Below, in pieces: positions 1 to 7,259 of a stretch of 8,961 nucleotides of DNA. The notes under the pieces are model-generated. The model was given only the letters and a program-made list of their open reading frames with translations, was not told the origin of the DNA and ran no database searches. The stretch comes from Acidobacteriota bacterium (GTDB taxonomy: Bacteria; Acidobacteriota; Blastocatellia; Pyrinomonadales; Pyrinomonadaceae). The translations under genes and the position numbers were made by a program. The stretch covers positions 1 to 8,961 of the forward strand of contig JAKOSS010000104.1 in assembly GCA_029777145.1 (NCBI GenBank). Reading direction: 5' to 3'. Position 1 is the stretch's first letter; each line of letters starts with the position of its first letter.

Positions 1-38
1 AATAACAATGACGTTTTTTCTGAAACAACATTGTTATT
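1..38. repeat. Long imperfect inverted repeat in the pilin operon leader
   Basis: AATAACAATG at 1-10 is the exact reverse complement of CATTGTTATT at 29-38. Between them GTTT (13-16) can pair with AAAC (23-26). The whole forms a 10 bp + 4 bp hairpin with a symmetric 2/2 internal loop and a 6-base apical loop. It is AT-rich and has no T-tract after it, so it does not look like a classical terminator. It may be an operator for a dimeric regulator or an mRNA leader structure. It touches the window edge and may extend further left. The palindrome is seen directly; the role is inferred. Confidence 0.6.
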
Positions 39-67
39 CAAAGTTTGATTAAGCAGGAATTTTCCTG
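38..67. repeat. Two further short palindromes between leader hairpin and RBS
   Basis: TCAAA-g-TTTGA lies at 38-48 and CAGGAA-tt-TTCCTG at 54-67. Both are perfect dyads. They follow directly after the long inverted repeat at 1-38, so nearly the whole stretch before the ribosome binding site is palindromic. They could be binding sites for a regulator or a promoter-operator region. I could not identify convincing -35/-10 boxes among them, nor a sigma-54 type GG-N10-GC element. Confidence 0.45.
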
Positions 68-76
68 ATCTCTCTA

Positions 77-82
77 AAGGAA
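77..82 (+). promoter_or_regulatory. Ribosome binding site of the first pilin gene
   Basis: AAGGAA lies 5 bases before the ATG at 88. It is the best Shine-Dalgarno match in the leader and supports this start, which puts the prepilin cleavage site at residue 17/18, a usual leader length. Confidence 0.65.
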
Positions 83-87
83 CTGCA

Positions 88-699
88 ATGATTACAAAGG
101 TATTCCAACCAAAGATCGGTGCCGCCGGCGAGCGCGGCTTCAGCCTGCCGGAACTGGTCGTAGTCTTATTGGTGGCCGCGATCATCCTCGTTCTCGCGCT
201 GCCCCAGATCATTTCTTCGCGACGACTGTTCCGTTTTGCGGGCGTCCAGAGACAGGTCTCGACCGGACTCCGCGAGGCGCGTCAGGAAGCGATGAGCCAA
301 CGCCGGCCGATAACGCTTCGGTACGATAACGCCAACAAACGTCTCGTTACGTTCGGCGGCGACTTCGGCGCGCTCGGAGACGCCAAGAACCGGATCACGA
401 CGCTTGCTGACTCCGGACTCAACACGGCGGATCTCATTTACGGCCGACCGCCGGGCGCGTCGGTCGCGGCACTCGCCGATACGACGAACATGACGGCGCT
501 GACGTCCGGAGCGGTCGAGGTAACATTCCAATCTGACGGCTCGGTTCTCGACGGCACCGGCAATCCGCAGGACCGCGCGCTGTTCTTTTACCACGACAAG
601 TACCGGCTCGAAACCGCGTTCGCCGTTTCCGTTCTCGGTGCCGGCGGTCGGATCAAACTCTGGCGATACAGTGAAGGCGCGAACGCCTACATCGAATAA
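88..699 (+). CDS. FimT/GspH-like minor pseudopilin
   Basis: This 203-residue protein carries a type IV prepilin N-terminus: a short basic leader (residues 1-17), then G17|F18-S-L-P-E22. The glycine before the cut and the Glu at +5 of the mature protein are both present. A hydrophobic helix follows to about residue 43. After it comes the segment 'GLREARQEAMSQRRPITLRY' (about 61-80), typical of the GspH/FimT family, in which the N-terminal helix runs into a beta-rich globular domain. In known systems such proteins are cleaved and N-methylated by the prepilin peptidase PilD and sit in the inner membrane or at the tip of a pilus or pseudopilus, where they help start assembly. It has no cysteine. 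It is first of four closely spaced prepilin genes; its stop is one base from the next ATG, so translation is probably coupled. The family assignment is firm. Whether it serves a type IV pilus or a type II secretion system cannot be told from this window. Confidence 0.85.
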   Translation: MITKVFQPKIGAAGERGFSLPELVVVLLVAAIILVLALPQIISSRRLFRFAGVQRQVSTGLREARQEAMSQRRPITLRYDNANKRLVTFGGDFGALGDAKNRITTLADSGLNTADLIYGRPPGASVAALADTTNMTALTSGAVEVTFQSDGSVLDGTGNPQDRALFFYHDKYRLETAFAVSVLGAGGRIKLWRYSEGANAYIE

Positions 700-700
700 C

Positions 701-1273
701 ATGCGAAAGAACCGCAAACCTCAAAACTCTGAAGCGGGCTTTTCAATGCTCGAGGCCATTGTCGCCGTGTTCGTGCTCACGATCGGATTGATCGGGACCG
801 CCGCGGCGCTTAGCTACGCCGTACATTTCGGAGCGATCAGCCGAAACGTGACGATCGCCAAGGGAATGGTCGTGTCGTCGATCGAGGATATTGAAACGCT
901 CCGCAACTCGCGTCGGCTTTCGTTCGTGCAAATCGCGAACGTCGGCAACGTGGTCAACGCCGGTTCTTCGGTCGTTTTCAGCGGCTATGTGCCCGATTTT
1001 CAGGATATTTCCCTCGGACCCGGACCCGACGGCGTGGCCGGCACGGCCGACGATCTGACCGACGCCGGACCCGACGGCGTGTTCGGAACAGCCGACGATT
1101 TCGTGAACCCGTCGTTGGTGCGCAGCGGATACCGGCGCCGGATCATCATCACGGACCTGAGTTCGTCGATGAAAAAGGTCGAAGTGACGGTTCAGTATTT
1201 CGGAAGCGGCGGACGCGTCGGCGAGATCAACGGCGTGGCGTACTTGAACGATGAGTCGCGCACGACTCACTAA
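701..1273 (+). CDS. PilV-like minor prepilin with two Asp-rich repeats
   Basis: The ATG at 701 is chosen because it lies one base after the preceding stop and gives a short leader. The open frame extends upstream to 638 inside the previous gene, but that would add a 21-residue extension before the leader. The 190-residue product has the cleavage motif G13|F14-S-M-L-E18 with Glu at +5, then a hydrophobic helix to about residue 40, as in PilV/GspI-type prepilins. The helix contains 'LTIGLIGTAAAL', similar to the PilV family. Residues 108-118 (GPDGVAGTADD) and 123-133 (GPDGVFGTADD) form a near-identical pair 15 residues apart. These Asp- and Gly-rich loops resemble calcium-binding loops, which is inference only. 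No strong Shine-Dalgarno precedes it; coupling to the upstream gene is likely. No cysteine. The expected role is as a minor subunit priming pilus assembly together with its neighbours. Confidence 0.8.
   Translation: MRKNRKPQNSEAGFSMLEAIVAVFVLTIGLIGTAAALSYAVHFGAISRNVTIAKGMVVSSIEDIETLRNSRRLSFVQIANVGNVVNAGSSVVFSGYVPDFQDISLGPGPDGVAGTADDLTDAGPDGVFGTADDFVNPSLVRSGYRRRIIITDLSSSMKKVEVTVQYFGSGGRVGEINGVAYLNDESRTTH
1022..1099 (+). repeat. Paired Asp-rich coding repeat
   Basis: Two 33-base units (1022-1054 and 1067-1099), offset by 45 bases, encode GPDGVAGTADD and GPDGVFGTADD. They differ at only a few positions at the DNA level, which points to duplication of an 11-residue unit plus a short linker inside the PilV-like gene. 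Confidence 0.75.
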
Positions 1274-1293
1274 CGATAAAGCGGGGAATTGAC

Positions 1294-4245
1294 GTGATTA
1301 CGAACAGCAGTATTCAATTGACGAAATCTCGGTCCGAACGCGGCGCCGCCCTGGCGATCGCCGTCATCGTCGTCGCCATTCTTTCGGTCATCGGGCTGAC
1401 GGCGCTCGCATTTGCCTCGAGCGAGGCGCGGATCGCGGGAAGCGATCTCAACCGGACGCACGCTTTTTATGCGTCTTCTGCCGGACTCGAGAAGATGACG
1501 AACGACTTCAGCAATCTCTTTCGAGAGAAGATGAACCCGACCGCCGGCGATCTGGACGCGATCCGCAATTCGCCGCCGGCGGAACTCGTGACGGAAGGCT
1601 TCAGTTTTTCCCAAACACTCGAGGAAGACGCCGACCGGCTGAACGAACTGCGCGCGATGCAGGGTTTGCCGTCGAATATCTATCCGCGCGTCAATATTCC
1701 GGACGGACCGTATTCCGGATTGTACGCCTCGATCGTGCCGTACAAGATGTCGTCAACCGCGACGAACTTCGGGACGCGATCGGAGGTCAAACTCGAGCGC
1801 GAATTCAACAATTATCTCGTCCCGCTGTTCCAGTTCGGAATGTTCAGCAACGACGACATCGAGATCCATCCGGGGCCGCTGATGACGTTCAACGGACGCA
1901 TCCATAGCAATCGCAACATTTACGCGCTTCGAAACACGAAATTCCTGAACCGCCTGACGATGGCGGGTGAGTTCATCCGCGATGCGAACCGCGGCGGCGA
2001 GGACAATACCTCGAGCGGCAACACGAACGTCTGGGTCGAGGTCAACGGACTCAACGTCCAGAGCACGCTCGGCAGCGGCAGCGTCAAGGCCGGCGGCGGA
2101 ATGCCGGGCGGCCCGCAACTCACCGGCGCGACGGTCGGGCAACGCGGATATTTTCCCGACAGTCCACTCGGAATGCCGAACAATCAATGGGAGAGCCGGT
2201 CGGTCGCGAACCCGAGCGGAAACCAGACGGACAGGTTCGGCGGGAAAGTTCTGACGAGAACGACCGGCGCCACGGCGCTCAAACTCCCGCTCGAACTCAA
2301 CGGAAATTCGCCGGCCGAACTGATCAAACGGTCGCTTCCGAGCGACGGCGAGATCCTCGCGTCATCGCGTTACGATCACAAGGCCGAGATCCGCGTCTAT
2401 CTTGACGACGAGAGCGCTCCGAGCGGAAACGCGAACGTCGCCGGAATTCCCGCGGGAAAAGGACTTAAATTATCCGAATTCATTCCGTCGGTTTTGGCCG
2501 GCGGCAATCCGCTGAAACTCGTTTCCAATTCGGGAGTGGTTTCCGGCGTCACCGTTTCACAACGGATGCCCGACACGTCGATCGTGGCCGCCCAGACGGT
2601 CCGCGGTACGAAACTGACGGGCGATACGATTCCCGGAAGTTATGTTCCGAACGGCGCCGGCATCTCAGGAAAGATACTGATCGAGATCGTCAAGCCGGAC
2701 GGAACGACCGTCGACGTGACCCAAACCATTCTCAGCATGGGAGTTACGGAAGGGGAACCGAACGGAATCATCTATCTCCAACGCCCGCTTTGGGCGGCGT
2801 ATCTTCAGGGAACGCGCGACCGGACCGCCAACGGACTGACCCTCGCGAACCTGACGCGCAACTATCAGACCGGCGCCGACGGCGAGATCAACAATCCGGC
2901 GTCGCTGCTCAAGGCGAACCGCGGTTTCATCAACTCGCCGACTTCGATCGCCGACGACGATTCGGGTGCGGTCATTCGCGAACCGGCCCCGAGCGGCACT
3001 TACAACGCGATCGTTCCGATCAACATCTACAACGTCCGCGAAGGTTGGATAAACTCGTCGTGGAACGAATACAGCATCTACGAACGCGGTGTCACGAGCC
3101 TGGTCGAGATCAACATGCGCAACCTTTCGCGTTGGCTCGACGGTGTTTATGATTCGAATCTGCTCGCCGGAACCGACGCCGTCAGCTCGAACATCCGCGC
3201 CGACGACGGTTATGTCGTGTATGTCTCCGACCGCCGCGGCGACAAAGTGAAGACCGAATACCTGTCCGACGGAACGACTTTCTTGAGTACGAACGGAATC
3301 GTCGACAACGAGGACATTTACGGCGCCAACGGCACGCTCGACGACGGCGAGGACGTGATCGACTTCGGCTGGAATCTTGGCGGCACGAGCAAGAAGGGAA
3401 CGCTGCAGAAAGACACGACCGAATTGCCGGACGTCGGGACCGTCTGGTCCGGTCCGGCGGTGACCAACGCTCCCGTCGCGGATCGCATCTCGAGAGCGAA
3501 TACCGTATTGAGCTGGTTCAACACGAACAACTATTTCCGCCGCGCGGTTCGTCTTTTCGACGGCGACACCCTGAGCATCACCGCGGCCGCCGGCAAACTT
3601 TCGCCGACGAAAGGAATCACGATCTCCTCCGAGAACGTCGTCTATGTTTGGGGCAATTTGAACACGACCGGCGTCGCCAGTATTCCGTCCGGCGGTTCGA
3701 CGCTCAACGACGGCGGATTTCTCGGGCCGCAGGTGCCGTCATCGGTCGTCGGGGACGCGTTCTACGCGCTCTCAAAGACCTGGTTCGACGCCTCGAGCGC
3801 ACTTTATCCCGAAGGCGCTTCGAACGCGCGTTCGCTTTCCGGTGAGGGCTACCGCGTTGCCGACGAAGGAGCCTCGACGAGCGAGGGAACCGCCGTGCGG
3901 ACGGCGATCATCGCCGGCAATTCGATCTCGGCACTGACCTCGACCCCGGGTCGCGACTCGGGCGGCCACAAGATCGCCGGCGGGATCATCAACTATCCGC
4001 GGTTTCAGGAGATCTGGAACTGGAGCGGCGGAACCAACACCTGGAGCTACACCGGATCGTTCGTGCCGCTTTACAAGGCAACCCAATCGATGGGCCAGTG
4101 GGAAAACAGCACGGCGATCATCTATATGCCGCCGCGCCGCAACTGGAGTTTCGATTCGACGTTCCTGACACCGAACAAACTGCCGCCCGGAACGCCGTTC
4201 TTCCAGTACGTTCAGGCAACCGGATTCCGGCAAAGCATACAGTAA
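1294..4245 (+). CDS. Giant PilX-like minor pilin / DUF4900-like protein
   Basis: The 983-residue protein starts at a GTG 20 bases after the previous stop; GGGGAA at 1283-1288 can serve as its ribosome binding site. The N-terminus matches the PilX type: basic leader ending S-E-R-G17, then A-A-L-A-I and a hydrophobic helix to about residue 42, followed by '[25 protein letters not shown]', where PilX proteins have a similar stretch after the helix. The residue at +5 of the mature form is Ile, not Glu, as is usual for PilX/GspK-like tip subunits. Canonical PilX is about 170-200 residues, so roughly 800 residues are extra. Within these, '[18 protein letters not shown]' (about residues 193-210) resembles the motif in DUF4900-type proteins. 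An acidic loop lies at 671-690 (D-N-E-D...L-D-D-G-E-D-V-I-D). The C-terminal third contains '[13 protein letters not shown]' and '[10 protein letters not shown]', which I cannot assign. No cysteine is present. Large extra domains on pilus-tip proteins often mediate adhesion; that role here is inference. Confidence 0.75.
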   Translation: MITNSSIQLTKSRSERGAALAIAVIVVAILSVIGLTALAFASSEARIAGSDLNRTHAFYASSAGLEKMTNDFSNLFREKMNPTAGDLDAIRNSPPAELVTEGFSFSQTLEEDADRLNELRAMQGLPSNIYPRVNIPDGPYSGLYASIVPYKMSSTATNFGTRSEVKLEREFNNYLVPLFQFGMFSNDDIEIHPGPLMTFNGRIHSNRNIYALRNTKFLNRLTMAGEFIRDANRGGEDNTSSGNTNVWVEVNGLNVQSTLGSGSVKAGGGMPGGPQLTGATVGQRGYFPDSPLGMPNNQWESRSVANPSGNQTDRFGGKVLTRTTGATALKLPLELNGNSPAELIKRSLPSDGEILASSRYDHKAEIRVYLDDESAPSGNANVAGIPAGKGLKLSEFIPSVLAGGNPLKLVSNSGVVSGVTVSQRMPDTSIVAAQTVRGTKLTGDTIPGSYVPNGAGISGKILIEIVKPDGTTVDVTQTILSMGVTEGEPNGIIYLQRPLWAAYLQGTRDRTANGLTLANLTRNYQTGADGEINNPASLLKANRGFINSPTSIADDDSGAVIREPAPSGTYNAIVPINIYNVREGWINSSWNEYSIYERGVTSLVEINMRNLSRWLDGVYDSNLLAGTDAVSSNIRADDGYVVYVSDRRGDKVKTEYLSDGTTFLSTNGIVDNEDIYGANGTLDDGEDVIDFGWNLGGTSKKGTLQKDTTELPDVGTVWSGPAVTNAPVADRISRANTVLSWFNTNNYFRRAVRLFDGDTLSITAAAGKLSPTKGITISSENVVYVWGNLNTTGVASIPSGGSTLNDGGFLGPQVPSSVVGDAFYALSKTWFDASSALYPEGASNARSLSGEGYRVADEGASTSEGTAVRTAIIAGNSISALTSTPGRDSGGHKIAGGIINYPRFQEIWNWSGGTNTWSYTGSFVPLYKATQSMGQWENSTAIIYMPPRRNWSFDSTFLTPNKLPPGTPFFQYVQATGFRQSIQ

Positions 4246-4259
4246 GCCGTCTGAGGAAA

Positions 4260-5582
4260 ATGAAGACAATGAATCGCCTAAAATCTCAACGCGGCTTTTC
4301 GATGGTCGAAATGATCGTCGTCATGGTTCTCACGATGATCATTCTTTCGGGAGTCTTCTCGCTCATGCGCGGGACGATCATCTCGGCAAATGCGAACTAC
4401 GAGATGACCGCCGCGACGCAGGGAATGCGCAACGCGCAGGAATACATCACGCGGGACCTGCTGACCGCGGCCGACGGACTCCGCGGCACGACCAACGTCT
4501 GGATCTCGACGCAGTTCGCGACAAATTATCTGACGACGCGCACCGCCTCGGTCATCGACCCGACCAACCTTGGTTACGCGAATATCGGAAGCGTGATCGC
4601 CGACAACAATCTTCCCGCGGGGATCAATGTTCCGAACTCGACTCCGGCGACGACGATTCTCGCGAACAGCGACCGGCTGACCATTCTGGCGACCGATCAG
4701 ACCTTTTCTCCGATCGACATTCCCGCCTGGTGGACGGACGCCAACACCGGCAAGATTTGGATCCCCGGGGGCGATCTGTCGCAATTCGCCGTCGGCGAGA
4801 TCTATTATCTGTCGAGCGGCGGAACGGGATCGTTCGGTGCCGTGACAAGCCCGAACTCAGGCGACGGCGCGATCGTTTGGGGCGTCGGCGACACCTTCGC
4901 GCTCAACCGTTTGGGCTGGACGTCACCGATGGCCGCCGCCACGAACTTCGGGCAGAATCCTTCGACGCTCAAGCGCGTCAATATCATTCAATATTTCATC
5001 GATGCCGACGGACGCCTGATCCGCCGCGTTTTTGGAGTGAAGGGCCAGCCGTTCATCGACAGCGTCGTCGCCGAACACATCGTGACGCTTCAGTTCCGCT
5101 ACGTCATGAGTCCGAGTTCAGATACGACGATTCTCGAGCAGCCGGTCGATAACATCGGTTTCGATCAGTCACCGCTCGTGAGGACCGTCGAGATGAGCAT
5201 TTCGGTCAGGACCGCGTATCCGCTGCAGGACGGCGAGTACCATCAAGTCGACGGAATGACGAAGATCGGCATCCGGAACATTCAGTTCCTTGAAGCGGCC
5301 GTTCCCGTCGACTCGTCGGGCAACACGGACTTACCGAATCCGGGACCAACGCCGTTCGTGACGCCGACTCCGGTGCCGACACCGACACCGACACCGACGC
5401 CGCCACCGTCGCCAACCCCGACGCCGTCGATCACTCCGACTCCGACGCCGACCGCGACACCGTCCGGAACGCCGACGCCCGTGCCGACGCCGACTCCGAC
5501 GTCAACGCCGACGCCGCCACCGACGCCAACCCCGACGCCGACTCCGACTCCGACGCCAACGCCGGGAACCGGGGAAGGATAA
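4260..5582 (+). CDS. PilW/GspJ-like minor prepilin with Thr-Pro-rich tail
   Basis: The 440-residue product has the prepilin motif G12|F13-S-M-V-E17 (Glu at +5) and a hydrophobic helix to about residue 34, then '[23 protein letters not shown]', typical of PilW/GspJ N-terminal regions. Later '[18 protein letters not shown]' (about 242-259) is also PilW-like. Residues 363-435 are an almost pure Thr/Pro tract (TPTPTP with some Ser, Val, Ala) ending in GTGEG, a low-complexity rod-like tail absent from classical PilW. Two starts are possible: ATG 4260, only 3 bases after GAGG (4253-4256), or ATG 4269, 12 bases after it and giving three residues less. Both keep the cleavage site, so the mature protein is unchanged. 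The frame is open further upstream within the preceding gene, but that part has no leader character. It is last in the operon, 14 bases after the PilX-like gene, with a terminator just downstream. No cysteine. Confidence 0.8.
   Translation: MKTMNRLKSQRGFSMVEMIVVMVLTMIILSGVFSLMRGTIISANANYEMTAATQGMRNAQEYITRDLLTAADGLRGTTNVWISTQFATNYLTTRTASVIDPTNLGYANIGSVIADNNLPAGINVPNSTPATTILANSDRLTILATDQTFSPIDIPAWWTDANTGKIWIPGGDLSQFAVGEIYYLSSGGTGSFGAVTSPNSGDGAIVWGVGDTFALNRLGWTSPMAAATNFGQNPSTLKRVNIIQYFIDADGRLIRRVFGVKGQPFIDSVVAEHIVTLQFRYVMSPSSDTTILEQPVDNIGFDQSPLVRTVEMSISVRTAYPLQDGEYHQVDGMTKIGIRNIQFLEAAVPVDSSGNTDLPNPGPTPFVTPTPVPTPTPTPTPPPSPTPTPSITPTPTPTATPSGTPTPVPTPTPTSTPTPPPTPTPTPTPTPTPTPGTGEG
5346..5564 (+). repeat. 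Low-complexity CCGACN hexamer tract coding Thr-Pro
   Basis: About 219 bases are built from degenerate Thr-Pro codon pairs (ACN CCN), giving a hexanucleotide periodicity. Runs such as CCGACACCGACACCGACACC and CCGACTCCGACTCCGACG lie inside it. Such tracts can change length by replication slippage in steps of whole codons. The reverse strand reads as Gly-Val repeats, a by-product and not a gene. Confidence 0.85.
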
Positions 5583-5597
5583 AAGCAGACAAAACAA

Positions 5598-5626
5598 AAG
5601 GGTCGCGAAATCTCGCGGCCCTTCTT
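5598..5626. terminator. Bidirectional intrinsic terminator between convergent genes
   Basis: GGGTCGCGA (5600-5608) pairs with TCGCGGCCC (5613-5621) around the loop AATC, with one G-T wobble. The stem extends by AA/TT at 5598-5599 and 5622-5623. On the + strand it is followed by a short T-rich run (TTCTTC), 15-20 bases after the pilin operon stop. On the - strand it is followed by TTTTGTTTT, a better U-tract, about 25 bases after the stop of the convergent gene. It therefore probably serves both transcripts and more strongly the - strand one. Confidence 0.8.
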
Positions 5627-5648
5627 CATTGGAAGCAGATCGGCAGGG

Positions 5649-7085
5649 TCAATGTGAAATATATCCGCTTGGCACGGGATCATCTCCGGCAAGCCCGAAA
5701 TTGACGATGATCGTGCCGCTGTTGTCGCTCTTTTGCGCATACCAGGTTCCGTCACGATACATCGCGACGTCGGTCAGGCCGTCGCCGTCGAAATCCGCGG
5801 GTGTCGGCCGGTCGGTCGCGAAACCGAATTGCGTCGCGGTAAAGCCCGCCGTGCTTCTGAGCAGGTACCAAACGCTGTTTGAAGGTCGGAAAATACCGAG
5901 ATCGGTCTTGCCGTCGCCGTCGTAGTCGCCTTGAACCGGCTTGTCGCCGTTGAGTCCGAACTGTTCGATCCGGTAACCGCTGTCGCCGCTGCGCCAGATG
6001 TACCAGACGCCGGTCGATGGCCGCCAAACGGCCAGATCGGTCTTGCCGTCGCCGTCGTAATCGGCCTGCGTGACAATGTCGGTCGAGATTCCGAACTGCC
6101 TGATGTCGTATGACTGGTCGGAACTGCGTTGGATGTACCAGACGCCGGTGGACGGGCGCCAGACCGCAAGGTCGTATTTCAGATCGCCGTCGTAGTCGCC
6201 GACGACCGGAATGTCTCCGGCGACGCCGAATTGAGTGATGATGAATCCGCTCTGGTCGCTCTTGCGGACATACCAGGTTCCGGTCGAAGGCCGGAAGACG
6301 GCCTGATCGGTGATGCCGTCGCCGTCGTAATCGCCCGGGGCGATGATGTCGCCGTCCGAGCCGAACTGCGAGGCCTGAAATCCTCCGTTCGTCGTATTCA
6401 GCGAATACCAAACGCCGGTCGAGGGCCTCCAAACCGCGATGTCGCTGATCCCGTCGGTATCGAAATTCGAGATCGCCGAACCCGAAAAGGTCGCTTTATT
6501 GGCGGTGTAAATGTAATCGCCGCTCGGCGAACCGTCGCTGTTGGCGGCGTTGCCGGCGACGTAGAACCGGACCTTCCCGGCGCGCGTGGCCGGTGCCGTC
6601 CAGGTGAAATTCCAGGTCTTCGAACCGAACTGTGTCGGGATGACGCCGTCAACCGTGTGGCTGACGTATCGCCGCTGCTCGACGCCGATGATCGTCGACG
6701 TCAACTGCATCTGCGGCGGAACCTGATTCGGGAGCGTGAAAGTGCCGACCTCGCGGCCGAGACTGTCGATCGCCGTCAGTTCGAATCCGTAGATCACGGC
6801 ATCCGCCTGCGCTGTCGTTACCGAGATCGGGATCTGTTGGCCCGGGACGTAGTTCGGCGGGATCGTTCCCAGCGAGACGCTTCCGGTTCCGGTATTGACG
6901 ATAAAATCCGAATGACAAGCGGTGCAGTTCGCCTCGCCCGGTGCGTCGGTGACGCCGGGCGTCGGTCCCGACGCGGAAGCCTCGACACGGTCGCCGATCA
7001 TCCCGCCAAAACCCGCGACAGCGACGATCGCGAACACGGCGAGCACAACTATCTTCGCAAAAACAAACTTGCTTTGAATTTTCAT
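5649..7085 (-). CDS. Secreted CxxCH protein with six FG-GAP/VCBS repeats
   Basis: The 478-residue product begins at the ATG at 7085, with GGGAG about 11 bases upstream. A GTG at 7109 would add eight residues, but those codons include that Shine-Dalgarno. Residues 1-37 form a signal peptide (basic start, long hydrophobic core, cut near A-S-A). The segment around C54-T-A-C57-H58 is a single CxxCH motif, the usual site for covalent c-type heme, within a domain (about 45-205) resembling Reeler or 'choice-of-anchor V' domains; these two are the only cysteines. Then come six FG-GAP-like repeats with D-x-D-G-D-G-x-x-D calcium-loop motifs at about 209, 252, 297, 342, 387 and 431, each unit including 'RPSTGxWY' and 'QFGxxGD'. 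The family is usually exported or surface-bound. There is no PEP-CTERM, autotransporter or other C-terminal sorting signal that I recognise. Ligand and function are unknown; a cytochrome-like or an adhesive/structural role are both possible. Confidence 0.75.
   Translation of the reverse strand: MKIQSKFVFAKIVVLAVFAIVAVAGFGGMIGDRVEASASGPTPGVTDAPGEANCTACHSDFIVNTGTGSVSLGTIPPNYVPGQQIPISVTTAQADAVIYGFELTAIDSLGREVGTFTLPNQVPPQMQLTSTIIGVEQRRYVSHTVDGVIPTQFGSKTWNFTWTAPATRAGKVRFYVAGNAANSDGSPSGDYIYTANKATFSGSAISNFDTDGISDIAVWRPSTGVWYSLNTTNGGFQASQFGSDGDIIAPGDYDGDGITDQAVFRPSTGTWYVRKSDQSGFIITQFGVAGDIPVVGDYDGDLKYDLAVWRPSTGVWYIQRSSDQSYDIRQFGISTDIVTQADYDGDGKTDLAVWRPSTGVWYIWRSGDSGYRIEQFGLNGDKPVQGDYDGDGKTDLGIFRPSNSVWYLLRSTAGFTATQFGFATDRPTPADFDGDGLTDVAMYRDGTWYAQKSDNSGTIIVNFGLAGDDPVPSGYISH
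5676..6464 (-). repeat. Six tandem FG-GAP coding repeats, about 135 bases each
   Basis: The units encode about 45 residues each. The calcium-loop motifs start 44-45 residues apart, and three successive spacings are exactly 45. The third motif is degenerate (DYDGDLKYD). The array ends with an incomplete seventh unit, 'FGLAGDDPVPSGYISH', which stops where the next D-Y-D-G loop would begin. Seen from the + strand the conserved block reads as repeated 'CCGTCGCCGTCGTA'. Confidence 0.8.
6912..6926 (-). other. CxxCH heme-attachment-like motif (codons)
   Basis: The five codons for C-T-A-C-H lie here within the secreted FG-GAP protein. Both cysteines of the whole protein are in this motif, which fits covalent heme c or metal binding after export. 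No axial second ligand can be assigned from sequence alone. Confidence 0.6.
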
Positions 7086-7191
7086 TTGAATCGAGACTCC
7101 CTTGAACACAGATTACGCGATAGAGAAATTTGCCCGCCAATTTTGTAGATTGACGCAAATCAGAAAACCGCAGTCAGGCCGCGTGCCTTAT

Positions 7192-7220
7192 CCAAAATGA
7201 ACGCCGGGGTTGGATTTTGG
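7192..7220. repeat. Inverted repeat, possible operator or hairpin
   Basis: CCAAAAT (7192-7198) and ATTTTGG (7214-7220) are exact reverse complements separated by 15 bases. Inside them AAC (7200-7202) can pair with GTT (7209-7211). It lies about 110-130 bases upstream of the FG-GAP gene start. It could be a protein binding site; no T-tract follows, so a terminator is unlikely. Confidence 0.45.
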
Positions 7221-7259
7221 TCGATCCGATCAAAGTGACAGCTCAGTTCACAATGTTCA

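Noticed and set aside
638..700. Upstream extension of the PilV-like frame to an earlier start
   Set aside because: It overlaps the previous gene and would add 21 residues ahead of the short basic prepilin leader; the ATG at 701 fits the operon spacing.
166..717. Long open frame on the - strand opposite the FimT-like gene
   Set aside because: It is antisense to a clear prepilin gene, is Arg-rich as expected for the reverse frame of GC-rich coding DNA, and has no ribosome binding site or known motif.
4098..4259. Upstream extension of the PilW-like frame
   Set aside because: It lies inside the PilX-like gene in another frame and would bury the prepilin leader; GAGG at 4253-4256 points to 4260 or 4269.
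3772..4269. Open frame on the - strand near the end of the PilX-like gene
   Set aside because: Shadow of the coding strand; Arg-rich, no motif, no ribosome binding site.
5282..5755. Gly-Val-rich frame on the - strand
   Set aside because: It is the reverse-strand reading of the Thr-Pro tract and crosses the terminator hairpin; an artefact of the hexamer repeat.
5676..6464. Regular repeats suggesting a CRISPR array
   Set aside because: The 135-base period is coding, in frame throughout, and encodes FG-GAP repeats; there are no short identical repeats with unique spacers and no cas genes.
6129..7148. 339-codon open frame on the + strand opposite the FG-GAP gene
   Set aside because: The - strand frame has a signal peptide, CxxCH and six regular repeats; the + strand product is Arg/Asp-rich with no recognisable domain and covers the same repeats.
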